Numbered from the stretch's first letter, positions 1-14,655 are shown. The stretch: 64,000 bases of DNA from Lycorma delicatula (GCF_047948215.1 NC_134458.1:86383260-86447259), one strand, 5' to 3'. Notes: generated by a model from the letters alone, not told the origin. Translations and numbers: made by a program.

Positions 1-2660
1 ATAAAAATAATCCTGATTGAATTTTTCGGTAATTTTAATCAACAGGAAATATTTTACTAAATACAAAAAACTCACTAAAACAATTTCAGAACTTTAAAAA
101 AATTAAAATAAGATTTAATACAAAGTAATAAGTAATTTAAGTAATAATGCAAGTAATACAGTGCTTTTTCTTAAATCGAAAGAAATATTCCAAACTAAAT
201 CTTTTTTAGTTAGCAATCATAGTCATAATAATTACAAATTATTTAATAAAATAATAACTATGAAATGAATTTAAGTTAAATGAATTAAATAACCGCATTT
301 GAAAAAGGCATATCAGAAAATCCTAAGTACATCTGGAAAACCCAACAAGATCGGTAAAAGTCGATATTCCAGTTCATAAAAATGACAGAATCCTCTTTAA
401 GTTATTCGTTTGCGCAATCTTAAATCGATAGTTGTAGTAAATCGCAAAATCAGTTTTTGTCCTGTTTTACCCATTTCCCTTTAATATTTTGTACTCGCTT
501 TCACTCATAGTTTCACTTATACGTATGAGGTATGTATATCCACAGCATTGAAATTTTATGATAATTCTATTTAAAATATAGATTTCCGGGTGACCGAAGA
601 ATCAAAATAAATGTTGATATAAGATCGGATCCCCCACACTGTTCAACTATTGTTTAATAATTTAATCATCTTCAACAGTAAAATAATGTAATTTTATAAA
701 ATATTAAAAAAATTGGATAAATATTAATAATAAACTCGATTCATTCTTGGATGAATGAAAAAAGAGGTAATATGAATCGGACAAGTGTCCGGTTTATTCG
801 TGGAATAAAAACTAAAAAACTACTATATAAGAAAATACTAAAGAATTTATGTTTTATTCTGTATAGTTCTACGGAATCTTTTCTTAAAAGTTCAAGACAA
901 TCGACAGATTTATTCATATACGTTCAATCAGTGTGTTATTCAGTCATAGCTGGAGTTAATCGGTTAATACTCGGGTTTTCGACGTACATATAAGATTCTT
1001 CAAAGAATGGAAACCTATGTAATTTGCAATATTGAAAAGATGGTTTTAGTATTGTTGTTAAAATGGTGTTAATAAAAGTAAATAACACAGTTATAAAGTG
1101 ACAATATCGATAACTATCTTAATTAAGTTCTGAGGCTAACTAAATTTAATATTCAGCTATTAATAATTAGAAAAAGTTTAGTCTTTTATTAATATTTATT
1201 GCATTATATAGAATCCCATGAAAAACGGAGAAACTTTCAGAACATGTTCTACTGATGAAAATAATGAAAAAAGTTCATGTAAACGTGGTTCTGGAAACGC
1301 TTTGTTTTCGAGTTACGGCTAACGAAAGATTTCATCCGGATTTCAGCTCTTATAATAAAAATAAGCCCTACTGTAATTTTTGGGAACCAAACTAAGAGTA
1401 AAGTTGGCGGTTTCTTATGTAATTTGAGCTGCGAAGTAGGATAAAATAGGTCCCAGAACTGTAACTCCAGTAGTTTTTAAGATATCCAAAATTCGTTGTT
1501 GAAAAACAAGTTGTTTTTAGGTTTGTAGTAAAATACCTTTGTTAAATTACTAGTAAACGTAGAAGATTTAGTAACAAAACTTGTATTGAATTTAATTCTG
1601 AGAAAATTAACCTAAATATACCCGATAAAAAGTAATTATAAACTTTTAAAAATCGGTTTTTTATTGAAGCAAAATATACTGAAAATCGTATTATTATTTC
1701 TGTCCCTAATAAACATTCTTTTTAAAAACAAAACCGCTAATTATTGAAAATATTTTTTTTAAAAATACATAATTTATAAAACAATATTTTAGCTGTGAAT
1801 ATTCAATAATTTACACCGGTAAAACTAAATAATTACGTAAAACACTAAATTGAAATTCATGTTACTTTAGAAATATTTTTAAAAAAAATTATTGTACAGG
1901 TCGGCAATACTAACTGTTCAATAATGAAAATTGTGTACTTCATTTGAATCTTTTGTCATAAATTATCATACAGATAAAGGAAGTGTAATGTTACAACATA
2001 TCGTAGTGTAAAAATGCCGTTTCAATTTCGTAACCAGGAATATGCCGATATAATTTTTTAGTTTATGGTTTTTGTAGCGGAAATTCTGAAGCTGCTCGCG
2101 TGAATATCAGGAGAAATTTTCTGGAAGGTGGATTCCAAATCCGCCTTCCAGAAACTTTTATTAGCCCTAGAGTTAATTTAAGTATTTCAGTAAATAAAAA
2201 TTTGATAGTGAATTAATGTGATTGGTATATTTTCTTAATATACATCAAAATACATATTCAACACAATAATTTTTTTTCAAAAAATTGTTCGATCGATCGA
2301 GATTCCGATTAACTGGTTCAACTGCAAAACATGGTTTTCAATTATAGAATCGTAAATAGAAAATATTAAAAGATTAAAACTATAACGTAATATTTAATTT
2401 CTTGTCCATTCATACTTCGATTATCCATCCGCGCTGAAGCTCATTAAAATTTATTCAATAAAAACTACGATTTATAGTTTATACATTTTTATGAGTGAAA
2501 AGCAACGTGTTACTATTTCTGATTGAACTGTAAAAAATAAGAATAGATTAGTTATCGACCCAGTACTTAAATAAAAAAAGCTGAATTTTTAATTATTTTA
2601 ATATAAGTTGACGTATTATTATTTTTTAATAATAATTATTATTTTATTTAAATATTTCAG
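1..2660. other. AT-rich intronic sequence, no gene seen
   Basis: No coding region with family resemblance was seen. The short open frames here (for example near 751-993) have no recognisable motifs and AT-driven composition. The stretch is probably intron of the host gene whose exon begins at 2661, because that exon starts in mid-codon after a clear 3' splice site. Confidence 0.5.
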
Positions 2661-2805
2661 AATTTTTACGGCACGCTCCGTGTATGAGACTAGTAAAAGA
2701 AGATTACGAAGAATGTACTAATAATTATCAACAGAAACTTCAAGCTATGAATAACCAAAGCCTACAAGGAGGAGACAGTGAGCAAAAAGTTAAAAAACTT
2801 TGCTG
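2661..2805 (+). CDS. Host gene, internal exon: Cys-rich secreted/GPI-type protein
   Basis: This is an internal exon, not a free-standing ORF. It follows the acceptor AATATTTCAG and ends at TGCTG|GTAAAT. Read from its third base it is fully open for 48 codons and carries two cysteines plus a charged helix-like stretch. The last codon is split (TG|T) and is completed as Cys by the first base of the exon at 8356, so the phases agree. With the next two exons it gives a C-terminal protein part of about 140 residues with regularly spaced cysteines and a hydrophobic tail. The gene begins left of the window, since the first two bases finish a codon from an earlier exon. The layout (CC near mid-chain, CGED, a later HC...C) resembles uncharacterised insect secreted or GPI-anchored Cys-rich proteins; the function is unknown. 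Confidence 0.7.
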
Positions 2806-3524
2806 GTAAATATATATTTGAGTTAAAATTAGTTTTTCGGTACTTTATATTTTATCATTCCTCTAGAAATAATTTGTAATTGGTTTACTAACTTAAATTA
2901 GCAATTATTTGTTTTCATAAATATAGTAGTTTAGGGAAAGAATTATCTTCTTTTTTTTATAAAAAAAGTCAATGAAACCTATGAAACGCAATTTTATCGC
3001 TTTTAATTATTTATATTAAAATAAATTATATGTATATATATTTATTATAATACTCTACGATAATGTAAAAACTTTCTTTATTGTATGAAAATTAAGAATT
3101 AGGCTTAAGAAATACTCAGAAACAAATAAATTATATTATTTAGGAAAAAAAAAGAAAACAATTTCTTAAAAAAGAATCTAAATCCCAGTTGTCCTTGTTA
3201 CTTCCCATCTGAATTCAGAGGCTTTTTATACATCACGGTAAAAACACAAAGAGAAAATGCAAGAAAAAAAATTGTCTACATGATTTTCATATGCCGTATA
3301 AAATATATACAAAGGCTAAAAGTTACAAGTATGTTTCTTAAAAATGATACACAGACATACATTTATTTGTAATTTACATAATTTCTTTGATAGAAATCAA
3401 TTTTGTAGTTAATTTTAAAATTTGACGTATTGGTTTTTATAACATATTAGCATAAAACCTTTTTTAATGTTTAAAGAAAATCTTTAAGTGAATTTTATAA
3501 ACAAACAAATATAATGCAATTATA

Positions 3525-4780
3525 CGGGTGTTCAACGTAAACGAGGCGCCATCACTCATAATTTATACTAAATGCATATTTCTGTTAAAATGCATACATC
3601 GGTATAAGATGGGTAAAATGCCTGCACATTTGAGTATTGTCTGTCTCTTTCGAGCATTGGCTTTTGAACAAGGTTGTGTAATCGTGTTTTGTTTGGTAAA
3701 ATGCGGTTCACTGTTGAAGAATGTGTATTCGTGATGGAAACTTATTTAGAGATGAAATCTCATGTTGTTTGTCGGCGAAAGTTCTGGGAGAAATTTGAAA
3801 AGGAAGCTTCAGTGAAAAGCTATTCAGAAATTTATTTAAAAATTTCGTGAAACAGGCTCTGGTGTTAGACCAGAAACGTGCCCGACGCAGGTCGTACAAG
3901 ACATTAAAGCGGCAGTTACAAGATCTCCTAATAAATTTTTGCTGAGACTAAGCCGGGAAAAGAACATTTCATTACGTTCAGCCCATATTGCAGTGAGGAG
4001 AATTTTGAATGTTATCCGTATCGAATGCAGGAGCTAACTTATGTTGGTTATGTTAAAAGAGTTCACTTCTGTTAATGGTTCCAGAACTTCATTAGAAGCA
4101 ACATTGACATTTTAGATCAATTGTTTTTCACAGATGAAGCGTGGTATCACCTTGGTGGGTATTAATACTCACAACTACCGGACCTGGGGTACTTAAAACC
4201 CGCACATCTTCTTTGAATCTCCCCTAAACACACAAAAAATAGGCTTATGGTGTGCGGTTTCAAGACTACGAATACTAGGACCCTTGTTTTTTGATGAAAG
4301 CTGTGGATACTGTGGAAAACAGCAGCATCATAGTCTTACTGGAAGAGCATGAGCGTGACTGCTGGTTGCAACAGGACAGTGCCACTTGCCAAACAGCTCG
4401 CTCTAATATGGATATGGTACAGGATTTTTTCGGTGGAAGAATCATTTCTAAAGGATCGTAGCCACCAAGATCCCCTCATCTGATTAGTCCAAACTTCTTT
4501 CTGTGGGGTTACTTAAAAGAAATTGCTTATAGGAGCAATTTATAGTTATAGGAGTAATTAATAATTCTGTAGGAATTACAAACATTACCAAAATCATCCA
4601 AGAAATAGACGGGTAACAGCTAATAATAGTTGACAGGAACATGGTCAAACGTGTTGACAAGTGCATAGAAGTGGTTGGACATAATGGTCAACACCTTCTA
4701 CAAATTATTATGTGTTTGACAAGAAACTGTTATTTGTAGACCAAACTAAGTGAAGGGGGTCACTTTTAAATTGGACACTG
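3525..4780 (+). pseudogene. Decayed Tc1/mariner-like transposase copy
   Basis: Conceptual reading in shifting frames shows an N-terminal DNA-binding-like part, then a DDE block containing FTDEAWYHLGGY (around 4125-4160) and a downstream NPH-like region, typical of IS630/Tc1/mariner transposases. Many stops and frameshifts interrupt it, so it is dead. The ends carry imperfect inverted motifs (GTGTTCAACGTAAA on the left; GTGTCCAATTTAAA read from the right). It lies in the first host intron in the window. A similar transposase remnant is present at 59725-60863. Confidence 0.65.
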
Positions 4781-7700
4781 TATTATTGTATATAATATAT
4801 CAGTACCTATATGCACTTGCCCAACAAGAGGCACCAGTCATTTTCTAATAATAATGACGTTCACTATACAACCAGTCCCTGTGGTGAACAGAATGATGTA
4901 AATTGTACAGCTTGTATTTCAATAAGTTTAACATGCCGACATGGTTATGTATTTCGGCTCAATGAGGAAAGGAAAAAGAAACCACTTCGCTCCTTCTCTT
5001 TTCATAGTAAACCTGTTATGGAACGCTTTTATTGACAACGAGTATTCCAATTTCAGAAGCGAATTTTATCTCTTGTTGAAAGGTGGTTTATAAATAGTAG
5101 TTGGAGATTTTTCCAATTATCGAATCGGCATGTATTTACGTGAACAAGAATTTCTTCGCTTAGCTTTCATGTTCAAGCTGAATGCTTTCAATGTTAACAA
5201 AATTATGAATTAACACTTATAATGTATTCTTAGAATCGACTAGGGTAACGTTTCATGAAAGTTCTGCTCAACAACTTTTAATTCAAATATAAAACCTTAT
5301 GATTCAAATATCATCTCACAGTGAACGTACGCTTAAAAAATGACAGTGAAAAAAAATATATATAGAGCTGTTTACTTTAGATTAGTTCATAATAGAATCA
5401 CATTACACACACTCTCTTAGCTAATTTCTACTAAAATGGATATTAGCATGTCAGCAAAACAAAAAAACAATTTAAATTAAAACTTAAACCTTATAGCGGC
5501 TAGATTTTAAATACCTGCTTTTAACCTCGGAAACGCTAAATATAAAGCTAAACCCGTCGAAAGAGCGGGCATTTATAAATCGATTGTCAAGACGACAATT
5601 GCAATTTAGGATACGTAGGGCACACTAAAAGAAACTAAAATAAGAACTTTTCTCATAAATATAGGAGATGAAAGAAATCGGCTATCGGTTTTGTGGCATC
5701 ACCGCAAAACCAGTCACAAAATTAGTTTATTCAAAACTATGGTTTTAAAAAAATGTACGTAATATATAGGAATCGGACAGTCGGAAAGCTTAGTTTATCA
5801 GTAAGCAAGCAGAAACTTCATTTTTGAATGTTACGGCACCGATATCTGATAGTATTTTAGGTAGATTTCATAAAAAAGGTACCTGTTGTAATGGGTACCA
5901 TGATTCGACTTCCGGAATATTTCGACATATCTTCGCGTTTCACATTCCCCAGACCCCAAAACCACCGTCAGTTCAAAAGTTTATATATATATAGATATAG
6001 ATATATTGTTTCACTTTCTTGTGGACACAACTGCCGTAATTTTGTGCCAATCACTTTCAAATTGTTCCTTAAAAATAACTCGTCCCAAATTCTCAGTCGA
6101 GTTCGTCAACGGCCAAAATCGGACCATGAGGGTGGAAATGGGGGGCGGGCTTTTTTTAAAAAAAACAAATTACCGCCATAACTTTCTTATTAAGTAAAAT
6201 ATCGAATTTATTTAAAGTATCTACTATTCTTTGAATAAGGGCAAAAACTTATTTAAGTAATTTTTTTTTATATTACTAACCATTGGCCCAGGGAGTTGAA
6301 AAAATGGGGTTTCGAAGACAAAAAAGAATACCTCCCTTAATAGGCACAGTATCGAATCGGTTTAAAGTGGTCGTTAGTCCCTTAAACATTACCTAAAACT
6401 TTTGTGTGAAACAAGTTTTGATATGACCAACCCTTACGACAAGGGATGACTAAAATGTTCCTGGAATTGTAACAAGATGGAGCTTGTAGTATGCTAAACA
6501 TTTTTCACATGCTACCATTGTCTATTGAGTAAATTTAAAGTTTTTCTTAACTTTAAGGTTGAAATCTCTTTTATCTCCTATTTAGCACTGGTGAAATCTA
6601 CCTCCGCCTTCCGGCGTGCCGAAAGGGTTTTTTTAATTTTACATTTTTTAAGAATCCTTTTTGAAAATTCTCAGGGGTCAATCTAACTGAAGTGTCCCAA
6701 AAAAACATAAGCTAATTGCTTGACCAATTCAATAAAAATTGAAGCTTACCCACTTTCCCACTAAAAAAACACTGTAAGTTGTGCAAATTTTTTATTTTTA
6801 TCACCAGCCCCATCAGAGTTATTTGAAGCCAAAATCTGAATTTAAAAAAAAAATAGTTTTTAAAAATTCATAAACATTTAGTGGTAAGTATATCACCATT
6901 AATATTATTTATGGTATAACTACTAACATATACCTTCATATAAAAAATAATTCAAAATGTGTATGCCATTCCTGCCTCTTGAAAAAGATTACCAAAAGTG
7001 AAATTTCACCGTTTTTCATGTTATTGGTAATTTTCTCATAGAAAGAAGAGAGATAGGTAAATAAACCTGGACCAGCCTTTTACCTTGAGGAAATATGAAT
7101 AAATTACTTTTTGTTTCATCCTTTCAAAACCAATAGTTTTTTAGTTATGATTTTTTCCGTAAACCCTAACAATCACAAAAATATGTGTGCGCATCGTAAC
7201 AAAAATGGTCACTACAGGTAAACTGCTTAAATAAAAAATAAAAAATTGTTTTAAGGTTCTGAAACAAGTGGGTAAGTTTCTTTCTTTTTTTTTTGAATTG
7301 GTCAAGCAACCACCCTAGGGTCACTTCAAATGGATTGACCTTCAGTTATGAAGTTAAACGGTTATCCCCTCCCGTAATTTTTTTTTCATGAGCGGTGACA
7401 TCGTTTTGATCGGTTTAAGGTTCTTGAAATAAGTTTAATCTATCCGAGCAATAAAAGAAGCGTACACTAAGTGTTAGTGGGCAGTTTGAATCGAAGGTTT
7501 AAAGTTTTAGATATTTTTACGATAAACTTACGCATTCTACTGGGATTGCCTAGAACGACAACAGTTATTTCTATTGTTTTTTAACTTTAATTTTTTTTCT
7601 TATTCTAAAATCAGACTTAAAAATAATTGTTTTATAAGTATTGTCTGTTTGTTTATTTATCAATTATTATTGCTTTTATTATTTACTTTTTTACATATTA

Positions 7701-7842
7701 TTTTACAAATTCTTTTTCTGTAGTGTCTGCTAATGATTGTTTAAATGACCACCTAGGTGTAGAATTTTTTTTTTTTAACGGTTTTTGAAGAGTAATATTA
7801 TGATAATTTTATCAAACATGGCCCGTTGGTATAAATATTATA
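4781..7842. other. Intronic AT-rich sequence, no gene seen
   Basis: Only short open frames with low-complexity translations occur (for example 4811-5035 and 5891-6181). No family motif, RNA gene or clear repeat boundary was recognised. It is intron of the host gene. Confidence 0.5.
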
Positions 7843-8262
7843 TATTCATAATTAAGGAACCCACAATTCTTTCACATAAAAGTTCAAGCGCTTTCAGAAT
7901 AAAATTCCATCATCAGGAACTTAAAAAAATGTATGTTATAATCGTAATAAAGCTAAAAATTCTTTGTCATGTAATTTTTTTGTGTAACGTAATGTAATAT
8001 AACAGTGGTTGTCACGTGTTTAAAATTATGTCGACTTAACGTCCTGTCATTATGAATGTCTCCATCGTAATATTTGACACGAACACTGTTATATTACGTT
8101 ACATAAACAAATTTACATGACAAAGATTTAGTTTTATTAATTTTATAACATACATTTTTTAAGTTCCTGATGATGGAATTTTACTCCGAAAGCGCTTGTA
8201 CGTATATGTAAAAGAATTGTTGGCAAGTGGATTTTTTAATTATTAAGTAATATGTTCCAGTG
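7843..8262. repeat. Foldback (long inverted repeat) element
   Basis: The two halves are imperfect inverted copies separated by a loop of roughly 70 bases. The left arm has AAGCGCTTT-like sequence, TTCCATCATCAGGAACTT, ATGTATGTTATAAT and TGTCATGTAA...CGTAATGTAATATAACAGTG. The right arm has the reverse order: CACTGTTATATTACGTTA, TTACATGACAAAG, ATTATAACATACAT-like sequence, AAGTTCCTGATGATGGAA and GAAAGCGCTT. This is a non-coding foldback or MITE-like insertion in the intron, ending about 90 bases before the 3' splice site of the exon at 8356. Confidence 0.75.
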
Positions 8263-8355
8263 AACTGAATAACATTAATTGTAATGTATTTTTTTAACTT
8301 AATTTTGTTCTATTAAATTAATTCACTCGTTGTCGGCTTTATAATTTTATTACAG

Positions 8356-8470
8356 TTCATTCCAAGAATATTTAAGATGTTCCAAAGCGATTGTTATGGA
8401 TAGATGTGGTGAAGATACAGCAACGTTTACCGAAGGATTCTTAAGGCGTATGTCAACTTCATTAATCAAG
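8356..8470 (+). CDS. Host gene, internal exon 2 of the Cys-rich protein
   Basis: The exon follows the acceptor TTTTATTACAG and ends at ATCAAG|GTAAAT. Its first base completes the cysteine codon split at 2805; the remaining 114 bases are 38 open codons, so it ends in phase 0. It encodes the CSFQEYLRCS and DRCGEDTATF stretches, with three cysteines and an amphipathic segment. Acceptor, donor, phase and reading frame all agree with the exons at 2661 and 14737. Confidence 0.75.
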
Positions 8471-11400
8471 GTAAATTATAATTATCATACCATTATAATT
8501 AAATCATTCATTTGTATTTTAATTCAATTTTTATTTAAATTATAAATAAGATATAAAATGGATTCATAAAAAATAAGAATTTAATGTATGTTGAGAAGAA
8601 TTCGAATATAATAATTTTATCTCTCAACAAGAATTTTTTTATCTATTAAAAAAACTGCTAATTCTTAATAATTTTACCAATGATAATATATTAGATACAA
8701 CTATCATAGTATCTTTTCCTTATAATTTTGGTTACTGATCTTGGAAGATTTTGGTAAATTAAATAGTAATTAAAGATAGGACAATATAACAAACCAGAAG
8801 TTAATTATCATCTGAAGTCTGTGCAATTATAAAGAATAATCGGTGAAAGGAATAAAGCAAAAGTAGTTAAACTAGGAAAACTTTCATCCAGATACGAAAT
8901 TTTCTGTTATCAAAAATCATTTAGGATGTTGGAATTATAAAGAAATCGTTAAAACTTTTTAAATGGACGTTGGCAACCAATCATGGCCGATAAATCATCG
9001 ACGGAATACGGTGGAGGGTTTTTAAAAAATATATTGTTATAGCAAAATATGGAGAATTATCTGTGAATTATGTCCGAAATTAGTAAATTCTAAGTCAATT
9101 TCTAAATCTGAATTTCTAAAATTTGGAAGTTTTACTATTTCTAAATTGTAAGTGGGAGAAAAAATCGTGCAGAAAATTTTCAAATGAAGAACATTGTTAT
9201 CTGTGATAAATTAAATCATCCAGGGATAGTCAATTTAAAAATAGAAGGAAATGTGGAAGACAATAGCTGTAGGAGAGAAAAGGTTACAATAAATTAAATA
9301 GAAGATTGGAATTGTAGGATGTAACAAATAAGTTTAAATTACAAGATTAGCACGGGTAAAATTACGTCAAGGGACTGACTAAAAAAAAATTGCTTAAACT
9401 ATTCGTTTCAATATGCAGAATAAGAAAATATATACGGTAATTGAAAGTAAACATTATTACGACAGGGATATAGTTATTTGAAAAAAAAATGTAAATAATT
9501 TCAACAGTAAGTACTGCAAAGAGGAAAAAGTAATGTAATGACCAATAATCAGTATTTAAGCAGAACAAAAATTTAGTAGATAAAACTTTTATAAACTCTT
9601 TACTGGAAGCAAAAGAAATTTGAAGGAAAAACTGCGAATGTATAGCATTTTTTCCTGATTTTTTTAATTTCTTTATTAAAATCAGGATACTAGTATAGAA
9701 AACCACTTCGAAATGTACCTTAAGGAAAATTTTTTTCTAACTTCCTTAATTCCTCAAACTATTTGCACAATATAGGTGAAACATCTTTAATATACTAAAA
9801 AAATATGAGAGAATATCTGTTCCGAAGGAAAAATTTGTTCGTCGTTCGTTGCATGAGGCTGTATTTTATACAGCCATTTTTATAAATTGCTTTTTATAGA
9901 TTTTTAAATCGACTTACACCGATAATGATGATATACATTAGTTGCTGGAAAGTTTCCTGATTACTTTTTGTACAGGTATTGCAGATAAATTAATTTAGAA
10001 AATAAAAGATTTCAAAAAAAAATCAAACTTTAAATTCCAATATCGTTTATTGTGACTGGCTGTCATTTTCATGCGAGAGTCAAAGGACAAAGACAAAAAT
10101 TATACTCTAATCTTCTAAGAGTAGAATAAACAATATTTTTAAAAGTATTTTAAATACAAGCAAATAAACCAGATAAAGTTATAGTAATTAAATAAATAAT
10201 TATCAAATAATAATTTTTTTCCATTATGCAGAATAAAATTCTTATTCGGCTTCTCAAAACGAATTTAGAACACTTTTTATTAATTTATTTTAAAAAAATA
10301 ATCATTCCTGATTGAAAAATAGTTGATCACTGGAAAACTGTTGTAAAAACCAAGTCGCTTAAATTGGGCGAGGGAAGTAAAAAATGGTTAATTATTATGT
10401 AATTAAGGGGAACATTTAAATTTTTTTTTTTATTTCACATTTCTTAGGAATGTAAAGTCCAGTAAGGTTGAAAAACATTTCAAAAATAGCCTACTTCAAT
10501 TACAAAAGAGTAGGAGCATTAGATTCAAAATAAGAATATACGGAAAAAATTTTCCTGTCGATTAGACAAGGTGAAAAAGCTCTCTAAGCGTGACTGAATT
10601 AACATACTAAAATTCGAGAGCCTCGCTACCATTCCGACATTTGTTTATAAACAAAATAAAATTTAAGAACAATGTTTTTTTCACTATTTTGGCTGTAGAT
10701 CGTTTAATATTGGTTTTACTGAAAAAAAATCTTTCTACTCAAAAATGTAGAGCGGAAAATTCTACACAAAAAAGTCTTTAGACACATTCCGATCAGATCA
10801 TAAATAAATGAGCAAGAGCAATAAACAGTAGGGTTCTAAATAATGCCTCTACGGAGAGATATGAGGTAGCCGGCGGCACCATTTCAACACGCACCCGTAA
10901 TAAACAAATAACTTTTGATCTACGATAGATAATGCAAAAAATCAAAATGTCCGATAAATGATATCTAAAGTAATAACTTTTGGTAAATTTAAAATAATTT
11001 GCTACATTAGCAATAACATATTATAGTATAATGTCAGGTCGAAGTATTTTCAAATTTGTTTATCTAAAGCCAGCAAATAAAAACCAAATTCAAAAAACCG
11101 AAAAACAACTATACGAATATATTCTTAAGGTGATTATTTATGAATGTAATAAGTTTCGTAGCAAATTATATTATCGTTTTTTTAAATATTAGTAATTTTA
11201 AAATCACATTTCAAAAAAAGTGTTTTGCAATTTTGGAACGTAATTCTCACGTTTATTGGCAACATCTTATGAAAATGTTACTAAAAGGTTTTTGTCTAAA
11301 ATTTTCCGTTCTACAAGTTTTGTTTTGAAAAATTTTTCGATAAATTCAATATTAAACTGGTTACAACCGAAAAACGGGACTACGACACGTTTACATCGAT

Positions 11401-13929
11401 ACAGAATGGGCCATATTACTTGATAGATCCACCCGGATATCTCAAAATTGATAATAAGGCGTAATGGTAGTAAGGCTCTCGACGTTTAGTATGTTAATTG
11501 AGGCATGCTTAAGGACCTTTTCCACCTGGTGATCGATAGAAAAATTTTGCCCCTATATTCATGTTTTGAATCAAATGCTCCTATTCTAATACTTGAGTAG
11601 ACTACCAGTACTTACATATCATTTACCGATATGAAATTAAAGAAATTAAAAACAAATACCGCTATTTTTAAACGGTTATTAAAGATTGAAGAAATTAATC
11701 AATACGGATATAGCACCACTAGTATAACTATATTGGAATGTTTGAAAATTACGCATAAAACTGACTACTGTAAAATATTAATAATAACGATCAAATTTTT
11801 GTGCGTGTTTCTGCTTATATTGTTTGTTTTATCGATCTGTTTATATTTTATTCAAGTGATTTTTCCTGAAACAGCAGCAAAGAAAGAGTTGCTTATACAC
11901 TTGGCATTTCAGTTTTACCTCACCAACCATCAACAGAGATAATCTAATCAATCCGGTTAGGGTGAAACGTGAAACGGTCCGTGATCACAATTTTATTACG
12001 AGAAAAAACGGTTTATGACTAGTTCCTGACATTTTCCTTAGCGACCTCACACAATATACAAATAAATCATTTTTTTTTTGTTTATTTATTTAAAAAATAA
12101 ATGAACATGCAAATTAATCGGGTTATTCTTAATGGGACGTTATTAAGATGTCATGCGCTTAAACTGATTAACATTTTTGTTACATGTTACTTTATTTTCA
12201 TTTCGAATATAAATGAATACTTATATTTTTCTAAGGTATATAAATCGATTAGCGTGAACTTCATATTATCATCAAACACATATTTTCCCTTTAATGATCT
12301 GCTGTGGATGACCATAAAATTATATTAATTTCTATAAATGAAGTTGTCATGTAACTTAAGTTTGTGTGTGTGTGTGTACAACTAACATCAAAATAATATT
12401 TCAGAAATTATGTGCGATCTCAGTCGATGTAAACAGAAGTATAAGTCACCTTTTTTTATCAAACTATTTAACATAAAATAAAAAAAAATTATCATTAACT
12501 GTAATCTAACTTCTGACCTCAATATTTTTATTTTGTGCATGCAGATTTCAGTATGTAAATATAAATTTCAGAGCAATAACAAAAGTACTGTTTTCTGTAA
12601 CCATTCATTAGCTTTTGTTACAGCATTTGTAATTTTATTTTTTTGTTTAATTTTTTTCTAAGATTGACATTTTTATTACGTTACATTTTATTACATTATA
12701 ATTTTCTTTTTTGTTATCGTTCAATATGATCTTTCATTTTATAATTTTTTTTTTTTTGTAAAAAAATTATTTCATTTTACATTTTTTTTATCTAAAAAAA
12801 AAATATAATTTATTTTTTTTTTTATTACACTAGTCACGCTATATCTTTACCGATGAATTTCAAATTTATATTACGCTTCATGTTAACAGTAAAATAATAT
12901 CGAAGGTGATGTTACGTTTACCGAAATAACGTATACACTTAATCAAAATGATATAGCAGCAATTTGCTAGCACAAAATGATTTTCTGCGGCACTTTTCCG
13001 CTATCATACAGAATCTTATTTTAGTATTTTAATTTCTTCTTAAAAACCTGAAGAAAAATGTCCTGTTGTAGTTGCTTTTTAACCGTAATTGATGCGAAAT
13101 AAGTGGAAAAATTATGCATAATAAACTCTCTTAATTTCCACAACTGAATGGCTAATACATTGGTTTCCATAAAAAGGGATACATTAATCTATTATTTTAC
13201 CCATTTCTCACAATCTTTCTTAAAACTGTAATGCATGTAAAGCATCTAGGTATAGATAGTAATCATCAGCAGTGTAGTTTTTTCCAGTAAATAAGACAAC
13301 GGTGTAGTAGGAAACCATTTCATTCCTCTTTTTTTCAGTAAGGGCTGGCATGAGATCTTGTCATCTTTATGCAATGGCTATGCCTTTTTTTTGGAGTGAC
13401 TTTACCTTGTGTTAAGACGCTTAAATTCGTTTTAGTAATGTAACATACACGTAAAACTGTTTAATTACAAATCTTTTATTATAATCCTCATCCGGTTTGG
13501 ACGTTATTAGATTGACGGTTTTGCAATTATCTTCTATTTTATTCAAGTAATATATATTTTCCTCTAAAGATGAATAATAAAACATAAATACTAATTAAAT
13601 TAATGTCTTTGAATGTAACTGAAAAAATGGTACTTAGAATATTTTTTTCTTTTTAGAGGGCGAAAAACGCTTTCGTGTTATCATCTCCCAAAATAAAATA
13701 TTATAATAAATAAAAACAAAACTAGGCTAAAAACTAAAATTTACAACTAATATTATAGATAAAATATCACTAAATATCAGCTAAAATTTAAATAAACATA
13801 AATAGAATTTAAGAAAGTCTGACAGGGGTGTAAAGGGCCCCTTTTCGGATAACAGAAAGATTAAAGAACGTATAAAAAACCATAACAATTATAAAGAGAA
13901 AAGGTACACTAAAAAATGTCCAACACCAA
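8471..13929. other. Long AT-rich intron, no gene seen
   Basis: This is the first 5.4 kb of the 6.3-kb host intron 8471-14736. It holds homopolymer runs and a short (GT)n at 12364-12377, but no recognisable coding or RNA gene. The open frames at 11631-11942 and 12101-12328 translate to AT-driven low-complexity sequence with no motif. Confidence 0.5.
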
Positions 13930-14655
13930 AACAAAGTATACATACGAATAAACAAAAATGATTGTTTCACATAACAAAAACAATATCAAATTTTATTCAA
14001 AAACTAATACACTGCATAAAGTGTATTAGACTAAATATCAATACCCGGTCTAAAACTTTCTTATTATTGCCGAGGATTCGGCAAATGTTTCTAGGCAATT
14101 TAAATTTACGACGTAAGGCCATGCAACATATAACCATAAGGATGTAGCGCATAGTCAAGCGGCAGTCGCATCGTACGCATAGTGTGCGTTTTCTGCTGAC
14201 ATCAAGTACTCTTGAGTAGTTTGGTATGTTCTACCCGCATTTAGCGGAGGACCACTTCCTCTCGGCGAATTTTTCTGCGTGAATAGTTCTATGGCAACAT
14301 AGTATCTTTGATGTGTCCGACTTTATTATCCACTGTAGCAGTCCAGTCAGTCACCTTGCCGCCTTGCTCGAAGAGCGTGTTTTACACAATTAGTAAAATC
14401 GGATGTAGTAACACGTGTGGTGAAGGACGGTTGACTACATGCGTCTTTAGCAGCGAAATCTCCACATTTATTTCCCGGAATTCTCACGTAGCTAGGGATC
14501 CAGCAGGAACTCACTTGTGTGTAGCGACTGTTCAATTCCGCAATTACATTATAAATTCTGGTGACGATAGGATGTATAGAATACAGATCTTCTAAAGCTT
14601 GATGAGGGAACAAATGAGAATCCTGTCTCTCTGTTTTAGAGTAATTTTTAAACAC
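13930..14655 (-). pseudogene. Jockey-like LINE 3' fragment (RNase H end)
   Basis: The minus-strand reading from 14655 gives an RNase H-like C-terminal part with WIPSYVRIPGNKCGDFAA, matching the W-P-H-x-G-I-x-G-N-E-x-A-D pattern of jockey-like non-LTR elements (several key residues changed). Beyond the stop, other frames continue a typical C-terminal tail (RRKFKLPRNICRILGN). It is 5'-truncated and frame-broken, so a dead insertion in the host intron. Confidence 0.6.
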
